DNA of 64,000 nucleotides from Natronomonas marina (GTDB lineage Archaea > Halobacteriota > Halobacteria > Halobacteriales > Haloarculaceae). Where the stretch lies: positions 620,001 to 684,000 of the forward strand of contig NZ_CP101154.1 in assembly GCF_024298905.1 (NCBI RefSeq). Reading direction: 5' to 3'. The position numbers were made by a program, and so were the translations under genes. Shown here piece by piece: positions 42,577 to 51,288 of this stretch; position 1 is the first letter of the stretch; each line of letters starts with the position of its first letter. The notes under the pieces are model-generated. The model was not told the origin of the DNA. It ran no database searches and saw nothing but the letters and a program-made list of their open reading frames with translations.

Positions 42577-43836
42577 CTACCCCTTCCTACTCGCCGCCAT
42601 CGGCGGCTCCGTGAGGCAGGGGCTTCCTGCTTCCACGACACGCTTTGCAGACACAACCGCAGTGTCCACAGGGAGCGCAGTCTCCACAGGCGTTCCTTCG
42701 GAGTATCCCACTCCTAATTCGGTGAGTCCGCGAAAAAGAATGTTCCACGCCGCGTTTGCGTCTCTATCCGCTTCGAAGCCACAGGCAGGACAGGAATGTT
42801 CACGCACCCACAGCGGTTTGTCTGTTTTGACTCCACATGACGCACATTCCTTGGTCGTGTCTTCCGGATCAACCTCCACGAAGTGCGTGCCTTCGCGCTT
42901 GCACTTGTATTCGAGCAGATTGGTGAAGGTGTCCCACGCCGCCGACGCCGTGTTGCGCCTGTTGCGCGGCGATTCCAGCATCCCTTTCACGACGAGGGAT
43001 TCGACGGCCACCAAGTCGTACTCCAGAGCATAGTAGGCCGAGAGTTTGTGTAGGAAGTCACGCCGCTTGCGCTTGAGTTGCTGGTGGCACTCGGCAACAC
43101 GCCGACGTTGCTTCTCCCAGTTGTTCGACCCGTACTCTTTGCGCGAGAGGTTCCGTTGCTCTCGTTCAAGCCTGTCGCGTTCGTCCGAGAGGTCAGGTGA
43201 ACCAACTGCCGTTCCGTCAGTGTCGTGGGCATACTTCAGAATCCCCACATCGATGCCAACCATTTCGTCGGCGTCAATCTCCTCAAGCGGCGGTTTGGCC
43301 GGTTCCTTTTTGTCGGAAACGCCGAAAGAGGCATACCACTCTCCTGTGGGTTCTTTCTTGAGTGTGACTTCTTTGACTGTTTCATTGTCGGGAATGTCTC
43401 GGTGGCACTCAATGGGAATATCCGCAAGTTTCGACAGCGAGAGGACAGCCTGACCGTTCTTCTTGTCGAACTCGAAGCCAGACTGGACATAGGTAAAACT
43501 GCGGAACTCTCTGGGCGCCTTCCAGTTGAGACTCCCGACGTTGTAGCCCTTCTCTTTCAGTTCTGAGAGTGCTTTGATGTTGTCCTCGATCCGCATGACA
43601 GCGGCCTGTGCGACCGTCGAGTACAGGTCATTCAACTCGTCCCACCACTCTTTCAGGTCGGTGAGTTGGTCTCGAACTTGTCGCACTCGTTGGTTGAGCG
43701 TTCCCGCAGACTCAGAGATCTCGTTAAACTCTCCGAGCGCGTGGTTGTAGAGTTGCCTGCAGGTGTCCCGGTGGTAGTCCAACAACTCATGCTGTTGGGC
43801 GGTTGGCTTGAGACGATACCTGTAGGCGTAGTGCAT
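42577..43836 (-). CDS. tnpB: TnpB RNA-guided nuclease homologue
   Basis: A 419-residue TnpB with the canonical catalytic set: VGIDVGILKYAHD (RuvC-I Asp), YDLVAVESLVVKGML (RuvC-II Glu), CGFEADRDANAAWNI (RuvC-III Asp), and zinc finger CASCG ... CPACG. It cuts DNA guided by an RNA from the element's right end; that RNA would overlap the 3' end of this gene and the hairpin at 42578-42623. The N-terminal helical part (YRYRLKPTAQQHELLDYHRD) is complete. It starts three bases after the DUF2080 stop. Confidence 0.92.
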   Translation of the reverse strand: MHYAYRYRLKPTAQQHELLDYHRDTCRQLYNHALGEFNEISESAGTLNQRVRQVRDQLTDLKEWWDELNDLYSTVAQAAVMRIEDNIKALSELKEKGYNVGSLNWKAPREFRSFTYVQSGFEFDKKNGQAVLSLSKLADIPIECHRDIPDNETVKEVTLKKEPTGEWYASFGVSDKKEPAKPPLEEIDADEMVGIDVGILKYAHDTDGTAVGSPDLSDERDRLEREQRNLSRKEYGSNNWEKQRRRVAECHQQLKRKRRDFLHKLSAYYALEYDLVAVESLVVKGMLESPRNRRNTASAAWDTFTNLLEYKCKREGTHFVEVDPEDTTKECASCGVKTDKPLWVREHSCPACGFEADRDANAAWNILFRGLTELGVGYSEGTPVETALPVDTAVVSAKRVVEAGSPCLTEPPMAASRKG

Positions 43837-43839
43837 TGG

Positions 43840-43983
43840 TTAATCGGTTGGGTCTGACGTTCTGACGATTTTCACGTCTGCGCCGCGCCAGTCTTTGGGG
43901 ACGAGGACGTGTGCGCCGTTGCCGGTGGGTTTTACTTCGCCCTCGATGACTTCGTGGCCTTCAATTTCGTGTCTATCCATCAT
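43840..43983 (-). CDS. DUF2080-family transposon-associated small protein
   Basis: A 47-residue protein, MMDRHEIEGHEVIEGEV then KPTGNGAHVLVPKDWRGADV. It matches the short DUF2080 proteins found directly upstream of tnpB in haloarchaeal IS1341-type elements. The fold looks like a small swapped-hairpin (AbrB-like) DNA-binding unit (VIEGEVKPTGNGAHVLVPKDW), so it may act as a regulator of tnpB or its RNA; this is inference. Three bases separate it from tnpB. Confidence 0.8.
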   Translation of the reverse strand: MMDRHEIEGHEVIEGEVKPTGNGAHVLVPKDWRGADVKIVRTSDPTD

Positions 43984-44213
43984 TTTTGTTTCGACATTGT
44001 TTCAACATAAACGTATCGGTTCGTGGGCCTGTGGGCCAGCAGCAAGCAGGCGGAAAAAAATGATGACGGCGCTGTATCCCCTCCCTACTGCGCTACTCGG
44101 TCGCTCCGCTCCCTGCGTTGCTCCTTGAGGAAGGGGGCTTAGCGCCTGTGATCAGCTAAAATAACCACCCTGTCAAGAGTTCTATGACTCCCTTTCACCG
44201 TTCAATATGTCTA

Positions 44214-44414
44214 CTATGATCGATACCAGACAGGATTCCACCGTTTTAGAATGGCGGTTACAGCCGTTGCAAAGGCAATACTCACGAGAAATGCGATAGT
44301 GGCGTTAGTCCATCGCTGGATTCCAGTCATATCCGCCCGATACCAGGCGAACACTGCGACAGTGACGCCGATAATTACGATACTCGCAGTCTCGTCTCTG
44401 GAAAATCCGTCCAT
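44214..44414 (-). CDS. Small two-helix membrane protein
   Basis: A 66-residue protein, MDGFSRDETASIVIIG, with helices IVIIGVTVAVFAWYRA and TIAFLVSIAFATAVTAIL. It starts two bases after the stop of the next upstream gene, which codes for a similar protein, so the two are one operon. Function unknown. Confidence 0.6.
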   Translation of the reverse strand: MDGFSRDETASIVIIGVTVAVFAWYRADMTGIQRWTNATIAFLVSIAFATAVTAILKRWNPVWYRS

Positions 44415-44416
44415 CG

Positions 44417-44638
44417 TTAGTACCCTTTGTCTGAATATACGCGGCTATACAGTGTCCACCCGATTGCCGAAGCCGCGACGATAACACCGATGACTGTCGG
44501 GATGATGGCACTGTCACCGTCGAACGACCACCCAAAGAGAAGATAACCGCCGACAGCGACCACTGCGACGCTGTAACCGATAGTTCTGATTACCGCTGAC
44601 TCTGAACGACCTGCGCCGGGCATACGAGTGTCTAACAT
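44417..44638 (-). CDS. Small two-helix membrane protein
   Basis: A 73-residue protein, MLDTRMPGAGRSESA, with helices IGYSVAVVAVGGYLLFGW and IIPTVIGVIVAASAIGWTLY. A second ATG five codons in is possible. It heads a two-gene operon of tiny membrane proteins, divergent from the gene at 44726 with 87 bp between. Confidence 0.6.
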   Translation of the reverse strand: MLDTRMPGAGRSESAVIRTIGYSVAVVAVGGYLLFGWSFDGDSAIIPTVIGVIVAASAIGWTLYSRVYSDKGY

Positions 44639-44725
44639 CCCGATAAAGTGTTAATTCCGGGGGCGAGTTGTGAAGTCTGAAACTGTCCCACGCGCTTTTT
44701 TATACACGCTTCTTACACGTCTTCC

Positions 44726-45127
44726 ATGCCCGAGTCCCCGTCTCTCCGTAATCGACTGCGTGCTGACCTGACAGACAATCAGTGGGTGACGGTAACAGCG
44801 ATTGGACTGGCTTTGGTGGCGTTCGCATTGGTGTCGCTCGATAGTAGTCCACTCCCTGTATCAGCCGACTTCGGTGCCGAGTTCCTGCTGTCATTGAGTC
44901 TCATGGACATGGCCTTTGCCTATGACGACTACTGGCCGGTCGAGTACCGGCCGATGTACGCGGTCATGTGGACGCTCTTGTTCGGGGTAGTCACGGTTGT
45001 CGTCTTCTTGAGCGTCTACGAACTCGGACTGTCGCAGGTCGGAAATACGACTGCGAGTATTGCGGCGTTCTTGATAACGGTCGGCGTTCAGTTCGGGAGC
45101 GCAATCCTGTACGCTCGCATTCGTTGA
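44726..45127 (+). CDS. Four-helix membrane protein of unknown function
   Basis: A 133-residue protein. Helices at VTVTAIGLALVAFALVSL, FLLSLSLMDMAFAY, YAVMWTLLFGVVTVVVFLS and IAAFLITVGVQFGSAIL; a conserved-looking DDYWPVEYRP loop in the middle. A TATA (ttttttatac) lies about 30 bp before the ATG, so the transcript is nearly leaderless. Function unknown. Confidence 0.7.
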   Translation: MPESPSLRNRLRADLTDNQWVTVTAIGLALVAFALVSLDSSPLPVSADFGAEFLLSLSLMDMAFAYDDYWPVEYRPMYAVMWTLLFGVVTVVVFLSVYELGLSQVGNTTASIAAFLITVGVQFGSAILYARIR

Positions 45128-45267
45128 CGACACCGATTTTTTCTCGTGTTTTCATTGAGGGCGTAACAGAATCATTGTCACACCTCGACTGATGTCTTTC
45201 CCGGGTTAGCATCGCGTTCGTAATTGGCGATAGCTATAACGAGTCGGAGACAGAGCGCCAAGAACAC

Positions 45268-45699
45268 GTGTGTTTTCACACATTCGAGTATGTCGAGTAC
45301 GAAGGCGAAACGTTCCGCGCCGTGACCCAGGAGCGAACAGTTAGTGTTCCCGAATGGACTTATAAGCTGGAGGAGGTCCGCGACTCGCGGGAGCGTCTTG
45401 AGACGTACGCTACCGAGGCCGTTCCCGATGCCCGATTGGATGCACCATCGCTGTCGGACGACGGCCGCGAAGTGCTGGACGCCGCCGTCAACGAAGAAGA
45501 CGGGCGGCCCACGTACGAAGAAGATGCCCCACTCTCGGACGGGCTCGCTTCAGTGCTTGAACAGCTGGGTATCGCAGCTGACCTTCAGTCACTGGATGCG
45601 TATGATGGCCTGACACGGTTCACTGATATTGTCGCATTGTACGACGGGACGTGGTACAGGTTCAGGCTCGTCATCGACCCCCAATCCGGATTGTTATAG
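45268..45699 (+). CDS. Acidic soluble hypothetical protein
   Basis: A 143-residue protein beginning at GTG. The open frame extends back to 45193 without ATG or GTG, so the 5' end may have been trimmed by a past rearrangement; a TATA-like agctataac 30 bp before the GTG nevertheless fits a leaderless start. Content: EYVEYEGETFRAVTQERTV, a DSRERLETYATEAV helix, and a C-terminal ALYDGTWYRFRLVID. No family recognised. Confidence 0.5.
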   Translation: MCFHTFEYVEYEGETFRAVTQERTVSVPEWTYKLEEVRDSRERLETYATEAVPDARLDAPSLSDDGREVLDAAVNEEDGRPTYEEDAPLSDGLASVLEQLGIAADLQSLDAYDGLTRFTDIVALYDGTWYRFRLVIDPQSGLL

Positions 45700-45802
45700 T
45701 GTCTTTAGGGTTGTTCGACTCCTACTCCTCATCCACACTGGCGCGTGAAATAGCCGGACAGTAGCCATCACCATCGGGACGAATCGCAGCATCGAGTCCA
45801 CG

Positions 45803-46009
45803 TCACTCAAGCAGCTCGGGGTGGCCGGCTTCGGTTCGGTCGACACGAGGCGGATAATCCGTTCCGGCGGCCCAGTACCGGTAGCCGCCTATCGCCACCC
45901 CGTAGATGCACGCCGTTCCGACCCAGAAGCCAACGAGTGGGGTCCCAGACCAGGACGCCCAGTCGATCACGAGTGGCCAGGTGTTCCCGAGGCCGTGGAA
46001 CATGGCCAT
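45803..46009 (-). CDS. Small membrane protein
   Basis: A 68-residue protein starting MAMFHGLGNTWPLV with helical stretches VIDWASWSGTPLVGFWVG and ACIYGVAIGGYRYWAAG and a charged tail. The frame stays open upstream (HELTHNVYLMAMFHG), so it could be the C-terminal end of a longer protein lost when the IS1595-type element arrived. Function unknown. Confidence 0.5.
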   Translation of the reverse strand: MAMFHGLGNTWPLVIDWASWSGTPLVGFWVGTACIYGVAIGGYRYWAAGTDYPPRVDRTEAGHPELLE

Positions 46010-46208
46010 CAGGTAGACGTTGTGGGTTAGTTCGTGCCGCGTGGTTTCCGCGCGGCACGCGGCCCTCTGTCGAACTTTCAGGCCAACGTGATTGGACGTG
46101 TCTGCTGGGCGCGATCACCGAGGACGGTGATCGCTTCTTCTCTCGATTTACCGAGTACGTCACGGCCGAACACGCGAAGCATTTCATTTTAGCATTACGC
46201 TCATCCGT

Positions 46209-47200
46209 AGGAGATTGTGGATACTGCTGAGCGGTCGCTGTAGAGTCAAAGAGGACAAGGGCACCGCGTCAGCGGTGCCCGACACGAATGATTCCGCTCG
46301 ATGTGTTTGGGTCGGAATCGGTCGCAGCGGACCTGCTGCAACAGGTCCGCTGGCGTGACGGTGTTACTTGTCCTCGCTGCCGTTCTGACCGGACGGTCAG
46401 AAACGGCAGCTACAGAGAGTTTCAGCGGTATCTCTGTAAGAATTGCGACCGCACGTTCAACGACAAGACCGGCACGATCTTCGCTCACTCGAAGGTTGCA
46501 CTCCGCCGGTGGTTGTTCTCGATCTACGCGTTCCTTCGGTTCAACACGAGTCTTAGACAGCTACAGTGCGAAATCGAGGTGACTCACAAGACGATCCACC
46601 GGCGCATCGAGCGCTTCGCCAGAGCGCTCGATGCGCCTTCCCTCGATCTCGTTGGGCCGGTCGAAATCGACGAAGTGTACGTCTCTGCCGGGAAGAAAGG
46701 CCGCGAGCGCGACGGTCCGTCGCGCTCGCGTGGCCTGTCCACGCGCGGGCGTGGTTCGTACGATGGCGACAAGCCGCCCGTGTTCATCCTCGCCGATCGC
46801 GGCACCGGACAGCGGTACGTGATTCCGGCGAAAGCCGCAGACTAATCGACGATTCGACTCCTGCTCGCCGACCGCCAGCAGGAGTCGCTCACTGTCTATA
46901 CCGACGGCTTTCGGGCGTACGAACCACTCGAAGAAGATGCCACGTTCGACCGCGAATACGTCGTCCACGGCGACGGTGAATACGCCGACGACGAGGTCCA
47001 CATCAGCACCTGCGAGAGCCACGCGTCGCTGACGCGACGGTGGCTCTCGCCCCATCGTGGCGTCTCGAAAGACAAATTGACACAGTATCTCAGAGCGTTT
47101 CAACTACGTCGAGAACTGTTTCGGAAACCCGGACGAGACGCTCTCAAACACGCTGTTCAAGCAACGCTGTGAAATCAACAACGTGCTACGCAAGAGCGTC
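46209..47200 (+). mobile_element. Truncated IS1595-family (ISH4-like) element
   Basis: The left end (ggagattgtggatactgctgag near 46209-46230) looks like an ISH4-type terminal repeat, but its inverted partner is not found after the transposase: sequence runs ctacgcaagagcgtc into unrelated DNA near 47200. So the right end appears deleted. Together with the internal stop in the transposase this is a dead element. The left boundary is approximate. Confidence 0.6.
46288..47172 (+). pseudogene. IS1595-family (ISH4-like) transposase with an in-frame stop
   Basis: One frame of 295 codons interrupted by TAA at 46843-46845. Before it: zinc ribbon CPRCRSDRTV ... CKNCDRTF, the catalytic EIDEVYVSAGKKGRERDG. 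After it, still in frame: STIRLLLADRQQESLTVYTDGFRAYEPL (second Asp), HISTCESHASLTRRWLSPHRG (His/catalytic end) and QLRRELFRKPG, ending in TGA at 47170-47172. In homologues the stop position is glutamate, so GAA to TAA is the simplest event. Confidence 0.85.
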
Positions 47201-47437
47201 GTTTAATATCCCCTGTTCCTGCCAACGTTCCTGGAACCCCGGATCGTTTGCCTGTCGGAGCGGCTCTTGTCGCGTCCGACGCCAGTTGGCTTGTTCTCTG
47301 GCGAACCACTCATCCGAGGGATACTCCGGATCATCATACGGGTCTCCGTTGAATTCGGTATCCGATGCAGAGGCTGTTCCGACTATCCCCATAGCACTGG
47401 CAGCGGTGCCAGATCCTGCAAGCTGCAGTAATTGACA
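47186..47437 (-). pseudogene. Remnant of a Tat-secreted protein gene
   Basis: An open frame from a stop near 47440 reads CQLLQLAGSGTAASAMGIVG then TASASDTEFNGDPYDD. This is the hydrophobic core and cleavage region of a Tat signal (normally RRxFLQLAGSGTAASA), but the twin-arginine N-terminus is missing, replaced just after ttaaacatgt. The other end runs into the IS1595 remnant. So both ends of the gene are lost. A Met inside the signal core allows a 68-residue frame that is unlikely to be functional. Confidence 0.5.
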
Positions 47438-47757
47438 TGTTTAAAGTTGACCCTTATTATCGGGCCTTCTTATTGTCGAACCAAATCTAAGATAACCACT
47501 AAACAGTAGTGCCGGAGTATAACGGTTTATTACCTGACACTCCCCGGTAGGTGATCGTAGATACAGGTCTCGGCCTAGGCTCTAGCACTCTTCCCTAAAG
47601 CCCAAGACGATGTTGTCTTGGCACGTCTCTTCTCTGATCTCAATATTCGGGTGATCAGACAGTGAGAGTACGCTGTTGATTAGCCGCTTTGCCTCCGAAT
47701 TCTGGGAATATACCGGTCTCGAAAAGATTTATTCCGACAGAGCGTCGTTCATTGGGT
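47438..47757. other. Intergenic stretch without a gene
   Basis: 320 bp, A+T-rich, no gene seen. A short hairpin (ccaagacgatgttgtcttgg, 47602-47621) lies in the middle. Near the right end aaaagatttattcc, about 30 bp before the ATG at 47758, is the TATA box of the HTH gene. Confidence 0.55.
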
Positions 47758-48333
47758 ATGGAAGACCCAAGTCCCGAACTGAAGGCAGGGGCTGACGAGC
47801 GTCGGGACTCGCCAGACTTCGACGATCTCGTCCCGCCGGAAGAAGTCGTTTCCGGGGACCGCACTCGGGACGACTTCTTCGACGCCGTGCTCGGACTCGA
47901 CAGTCCCGCGACAGCCAGCGAGGTCGCCGAACTCGCGGGGCACGGAGTAGACGCCGCTCGGGAGTACCTAGATTGGTTCGAACGCATGGGAATCGTCACA
48001 CGAGTCACTGACTCTCCTGCGACGTACGAGCGGAACCAAGCATACCTGAACTGGCGGCGTATCCAGCAACTTCGGAACAGGTACGATGACGACGAACTCC
48101 TCGCGTTTCTGGACGATGCGGCAGAGCGCGACGCGTCGTTCGCCGAGACGTTTGGCGTCCCCTCGCCGGATGCAGTAGCTATCACCACCCACGCGGCTGA
48201 TACTGGGCGGTCTGTCGAAGCAGTGTGGCAGGACGTCTCCGCGTGGAAGACGACTCGCCGTCGGATTGCTCTGCTCGAACGAGCGTTGCAGACTGACTCG
48301 GACGGTACTGCCGATCGACGTACTGTCGCATGA
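47758..48333 (+). CDS. Winged-helix regulator, likely antitoxin partner
   Basis: A 191-residue protein starting MEDPSPELKAGAD. Residues 40-90 are a winged HTH (LDSPATASEVAELAGHGVDAAREYLDWFERMGIV), residues 110-190 are helical (IQQLRNRYDDDELLAFLDDAAE). It resembles haloarchaeal DUF7342-type HTH proteins. Its stop overlaps the next start (ATGA), so the two are coupled, the layout of a toxin-antitoxin pair with the regulator first. The TATA box 30 bp upstream fixes the start. Confidence 0.75.
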   Translation: MEDPSPELKAGADERRDSPDFDDLVPPEEVVSGDRTRDDFFDAVLGLDSPATASEVAELAGHGVDAAREYLDWFERMGIVTRVTDSPATYERNQAYLNWRRIQQLRNRYDDDELLAFLDDAAERDASFAETFGVPSPDAVAITTHAADTGRSVEAVWQDVSAWKTTRRRIALLERALQTDSDGTADRRTVA

Positions 48334-48779
48334 GTGGCGGACGCGACGACGCTGGCTCGACCGACGATGTCAGCGGCGCACCGATCGATTTCGACCGCCT
48401 GAACGCCATTGAAGAGCGATTCATCACCGACGACCGCTTCACAGAGGTCGAACGCCAGCCGGAATTCGCGCCGGATCGAATCGTCTGCCGCTACGATCCG
48501 GGGTTCTATCCACAGCGAGTGCAGAGCGCTCGGCTGGAGGTGGTGTGGTTCGAGAACGGTGACTTGTCGCTGCACTACCACGAAGAGCACCGGGATGGTG
48601 AGTTCGACCATCGGTGGGATCGGCACCCCTCGGATCACAACGCGCGTGATCACGTCCACCCCGGACCCGACGCGCCGACACCCGGCGACGACGCCTCACA
48701 TCCGGCGGAGTGGCGCGACGTGCTGTCAATGGTTCTCGGCGAGATCGAAGACCGACAGCGAGCTTTCTGGGCTGAGTGA
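48330..48779 (+). CDS. TumE-like (DUF6516) protein, possible toxin
   Basis: A 149-residue protein. The central part, ARLEVVWFENGDLSLHYHEEHRDG then FDHRWDRHPSDHNARDHVHPGPDA, resembles the TumE/DUF6516 toxin family, in which a YxYHLxD strand is followed by FRYDNAPHHPE and HHKH. The His-rich end would be the functional site. Coupled to the HTH gene by a four-base overlap. The assignment is by pattern and context and needs a profile search. Confidence 0.5.
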   Translation: MSGGRDDAGSTDDVSGAPIDFDRLNAIEERFITDDRFTEVERQPEFAPDRIVCRYDPGFYPQRVQSARLEVVWFENGDLSLHYHEEHRDGEFDHRWDRHPSDHNARDHVHPGPDAPTPGDDASHPAEWRDVLSMVLGEIEDRQRAFWAE

Positions 48780-48786
48780 GTTCGCG

Positions 48787-49296
48787 TCAGATTTGTTCAC
48801 ATCGTCGTCGTAGACTGTGGCGGACGAGGAGGAGAAACGCACATAACTCGGCTCGTCTACGGGAGTCGGCGAAACGGAACGCGACGTTGTAGTGACGTGT
48901 CCACGCCGAGAGCGTCCCGACGACCTGGTTCGGATGGATATCCCGCCGCCGCATACAGCCCCGGTTGCGAAGGAGGGTTTGCCAGGATGTCTCTACGACG
49001 ACCGCGAGGGGCTGTGGCCACTCGGTCGCCCGCCGTAGCTCGGACGTGAATCGGTCCCGTTCCCACGTGAGGGCGGTGAGGAAGTCGTCTCCGGACTTGC
49101 GTTCGACCGCGAACTGTGGGTGGTAGGTATCCGAATCCGGGTCGTGAGTACAGGCAGTCGGGACGGTGTAGTCCCCGGTCGAGAGCGTCACGTCGCGCGT
49201 TTCGACCCCACACCCGTCGAACGTCCAGGGGCGCTGCTCGCGGGTATCTCGCAGTACTGTGGTGGGAATGGAACTACCGTGTCGCGTCTCGTCCAT
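48787..49296 (-). CDS. ERCC4/XPF-fold nuclease
   Basis: A 169-residue stand-alone ERCC4 domain. Catalytic motif residues are visible: VLRDTREQRPW (Asp, with GDY in LSTGDYTV), FAVERKSGDDFL (ERKxxxD), and a helix with ELRRATEW. The XPF family cuts branched DNA; this short form lacks helicase and HhH parts. It is convergent with the putative toxin gene, seven bases apart. Its target is unknown. Confidence 0.85.
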   Translation of the reverse strand: MDETRHGSSIPTTVLRDTREQRPWTFDGCGVETRDVTLSTGDYTVPTACTHDPDSDTYHPQFAVERKSGDDFLTALTWERDRFTSELRRATEWPQPLAVVVETSWQTLLRNRGCMRRRDIHPNQVVGTLSAWTRHYNVAFRFADSRRRAELCAFLLLVRHSLRRRCEQI

Positions 49297-49470
49297 CTAC
49301 CGCGTTTTGGGACCGATATCGGAGATAAACCCTCGCAGCGAGGTAATCGGATTCGTGAGGGAGACATGAACTACCGCTAGAGAGTGCCCGGCGAACGGGC
49401 TTCTCAACTGACAGCTGTGTCCCTACTGAGTCCCAGATACACTACAACCGACCGTATCGGGCCTCGAGAG

Positions 49471-51108
49471 TCACTCGCCGGTTGGCGGAGCGTCGGGGAC
49501 GGATATCGTGACAGTGGTACCATCTGACGTGTCGAACGACACCTCGCCGCCGAGCGTACGGGTAGCCCAGGTAAGTTGCCACAGTCCCAGTCCGGTCCCG
49601 TGTCGGAGTGGCGCCTCGGACCCGGTTTCGAGCGCGGACAGTTCCGACTCGGGGATTCCAGGACCATCATCGATGACCTGCAATTCGCACCCGTCTGGAG
49701 TCGACTGAAGCGCGACGGCCACGTCCGTAGCGTGCATGACCGCATTATCGACGGCGCTTTCTATCGCCGCTTCGAGAGCGACGCCGTCCGTCGTTATCAC
49801 TAGCGACTCAGTCGCCTCGACGGTGACCGAAGAGTCGTAGGTCGCGACGGTGGCGCGAAGCAGTTCGGCGACGTCGACCGGGGCGTTTTCCCGCGACTCC
49901 GAGAGGAGTTGGTCGATCGTCCGTGCGTGGTCGCTCATGCGTGCGATACGATCCGTCGTCTCGATAGCCGTGTCCGCGTGGTCGTCGTCGATGGCATCGA
50001 GATGCGCGTTGAGGACATCGAGTTGGTTGCGCAGATTGTGTCGGAGAACCCTGTTGAGGACTGATAGGCGTTCCTTGCGGAGTTCGCGCTCGGTTACCTC
50101 GCGGAGACTGACCACGGTTCCCAGATGCCGGTCGCCCCGGTCGACTACTGTCGACACCTGCGCATCGTACTTCGCCGACACGCCCGCGACACTGAGCGTG
50201 ACCGTCTCGGCTGCTCGCAAACCGTCAACGTCGGTCCCGAACATGTCTTCGACGGTAACGGTACCAGCTGCGGGGTCCGTCCCGTCCGAAGCGATGCGCA
50301 TACGTTCGTTCGCACGTACGACTCGGTGCTCCTCGTCCGCGATCAACACCAGGTCGTCTGTCTCCTCGACGATATCCCGTTCACCGACGACGCCGACGGT
50401 CGGGGCTATGTCGAACGCGTCGAGTCGGAATACCGCGAGTCCGAACCCACACACTGCGCCGAGTGATCCCAGTACGTAGGCGGCTCCACCTGCCGTCCGG
50501 CCGAGTTGAGCGATATACGGAATACTGCTCCAGAACAACCACATCGCCGCCGGTGCCCCAGCGAGGGCAACACCTTGCCACACCGCGGTGTGGTCATATC
50601 GGCGCGTCGTCCGGACTACTAACACCATCCCGGCGACGACCAGCGTTAGTGCGTAATACCTGGCAGTAATACCAAGCAACCCGACAGCCTGCGTCGGCAC
50701 GCCTGACACACCAGATAGGATAAACTGAATGATTAATACGAGAAGCGGGAAGGCGACCAGTATACTTGTTTTGAGCGTTAACGAGACGGGCCGGCCCGTG
50801 TACCGGAGTGCAAACATTGCCCACAAGCCGACGGGGAGTATCCAGACGAACGCCAGCCACTGCCCAACTTGACCCGTAAAATCAGTTACCGGAGCGAATC
50901 CAGTGAGGACGCCGACGCTGAGTACTCCGAGACCGACTCCGACCAGCGCGGTATATCCCGAGAACCACGCGGCTCCCGGCTTATCGTATCTGCGGGCGAC
51001 CGTCGCACTAATCGCCAGGAGCCCCGCTGCGCTTGAAATACCTTGGGCCCCGACGATTTTGACGAGCATGAATTGGGTGTACGGTCGTTGGATATCAACG
51101 GGGAACAC
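49471..51108 (-). CDS. Histidine kinase with N-terminal 7TM sensor
   Basis: A 545-residue kinase. Residues 1-230 have seven membrane helices as in the histidine-kinase 7TM sensor domain. Residues about 245-345 form a PAS-type domain (ETDDLVLIADEEHRVVRANERM). The phosphorylated His is in RVLRHNLRNQLDVL, followed by an ATPase domain with DNAVMHA (N box), DDGPGIPE (G1) and GTGLGLW (G2). The signal and partner are unknown. A later ATG (residue 14) is an alternative start. Upstream 180 bp contain no gene. Confidence 0.9.
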   Translation of the reverse strand: MFPVDIQRPYTQFMLVKIVGAQGISSAAGLLAISATVARRYDKPGAAWFSGYTALVGVGLGVLSVGVLTGFAPVTDFTGQVGQWLAFVWILPVGLWAMFALRYTGRPVSLTLKTSILVAFPLLVLIIQFILSGVSGVPTQAVGLLGITARYYALTLVVAGMVLVVRTTRRYDHTAVWQGVALAGAPAAMWLFWSSIPYIAQLGRTAGGAAYVLGSLGAVCGFGLAVFRLDAFDIAPTVGVVGERDIVEETDDLVLIADEEHRVVRANERMRIASDGTDPAAGTVTVEDMFGTDVDGLRAAETVTLSVAGVSAKYDAQVSTVVDRGDRHLGTVVSLREVTERELRKERLSVLNRVLRHNLRNQLDVLNAHLDAIDDDHADTAIETTDRIARMSDHARTIDQLLSESRENAPVDVAELLRATVATYDSSVTVEATESLVITTDGVALEAAIESAVDNAVMHATDVAVALQSTPDGCELQVIDDGPGIPESELSALETGSEAPLRHGTGLGLWQLTWATRTLGGEVSFDTSDGTTVTISVPDAPPTGE

Positions 51109-51288
51109 CTTGGTAAAGGATATGATTTCCGAGTAGCGACGTTCAGCCGCTGGAGCGAGCGTACGACGACGCTGTCAGAAACCGCTCGGTGAACCAAAGC
51201 GCAACGAGAGACCCCAATACAGTTCGCGGGAATTCAAATTAGTCGCTTCGAATCCCGCCCGAGTGGCAACTCGAAACACAGAAATGAC

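Larger units (their letters stand above)
42572..44147 (-). mobile_element. IS200/IS605-family, IS1341-type element with DUF2080 and tnpB
   Basis: Subterminal hairpins of like sequence flank the genes: 42578-42623 (ccccttcctact ... gaggcaggggctt) and 44087-44140 (cccctccctact ... gaggaagggggctt). Read on the minus strand the right end closes in agTTCAC (42572), five bases after the tnpB stop, and the left flank ends in gaTCAC, matching cleavage-site pairs of this family. No tnpA, no target duplication. Boundaries are good to a few bases. Confidence 0.75.

Noticed and set aside
42577-43983. Adjacent DUF2080 and tnpB read as a toxin-antitoxin pair
   Set aside because: Both match known components of IS1341-type elements and lie within element end hairpins.
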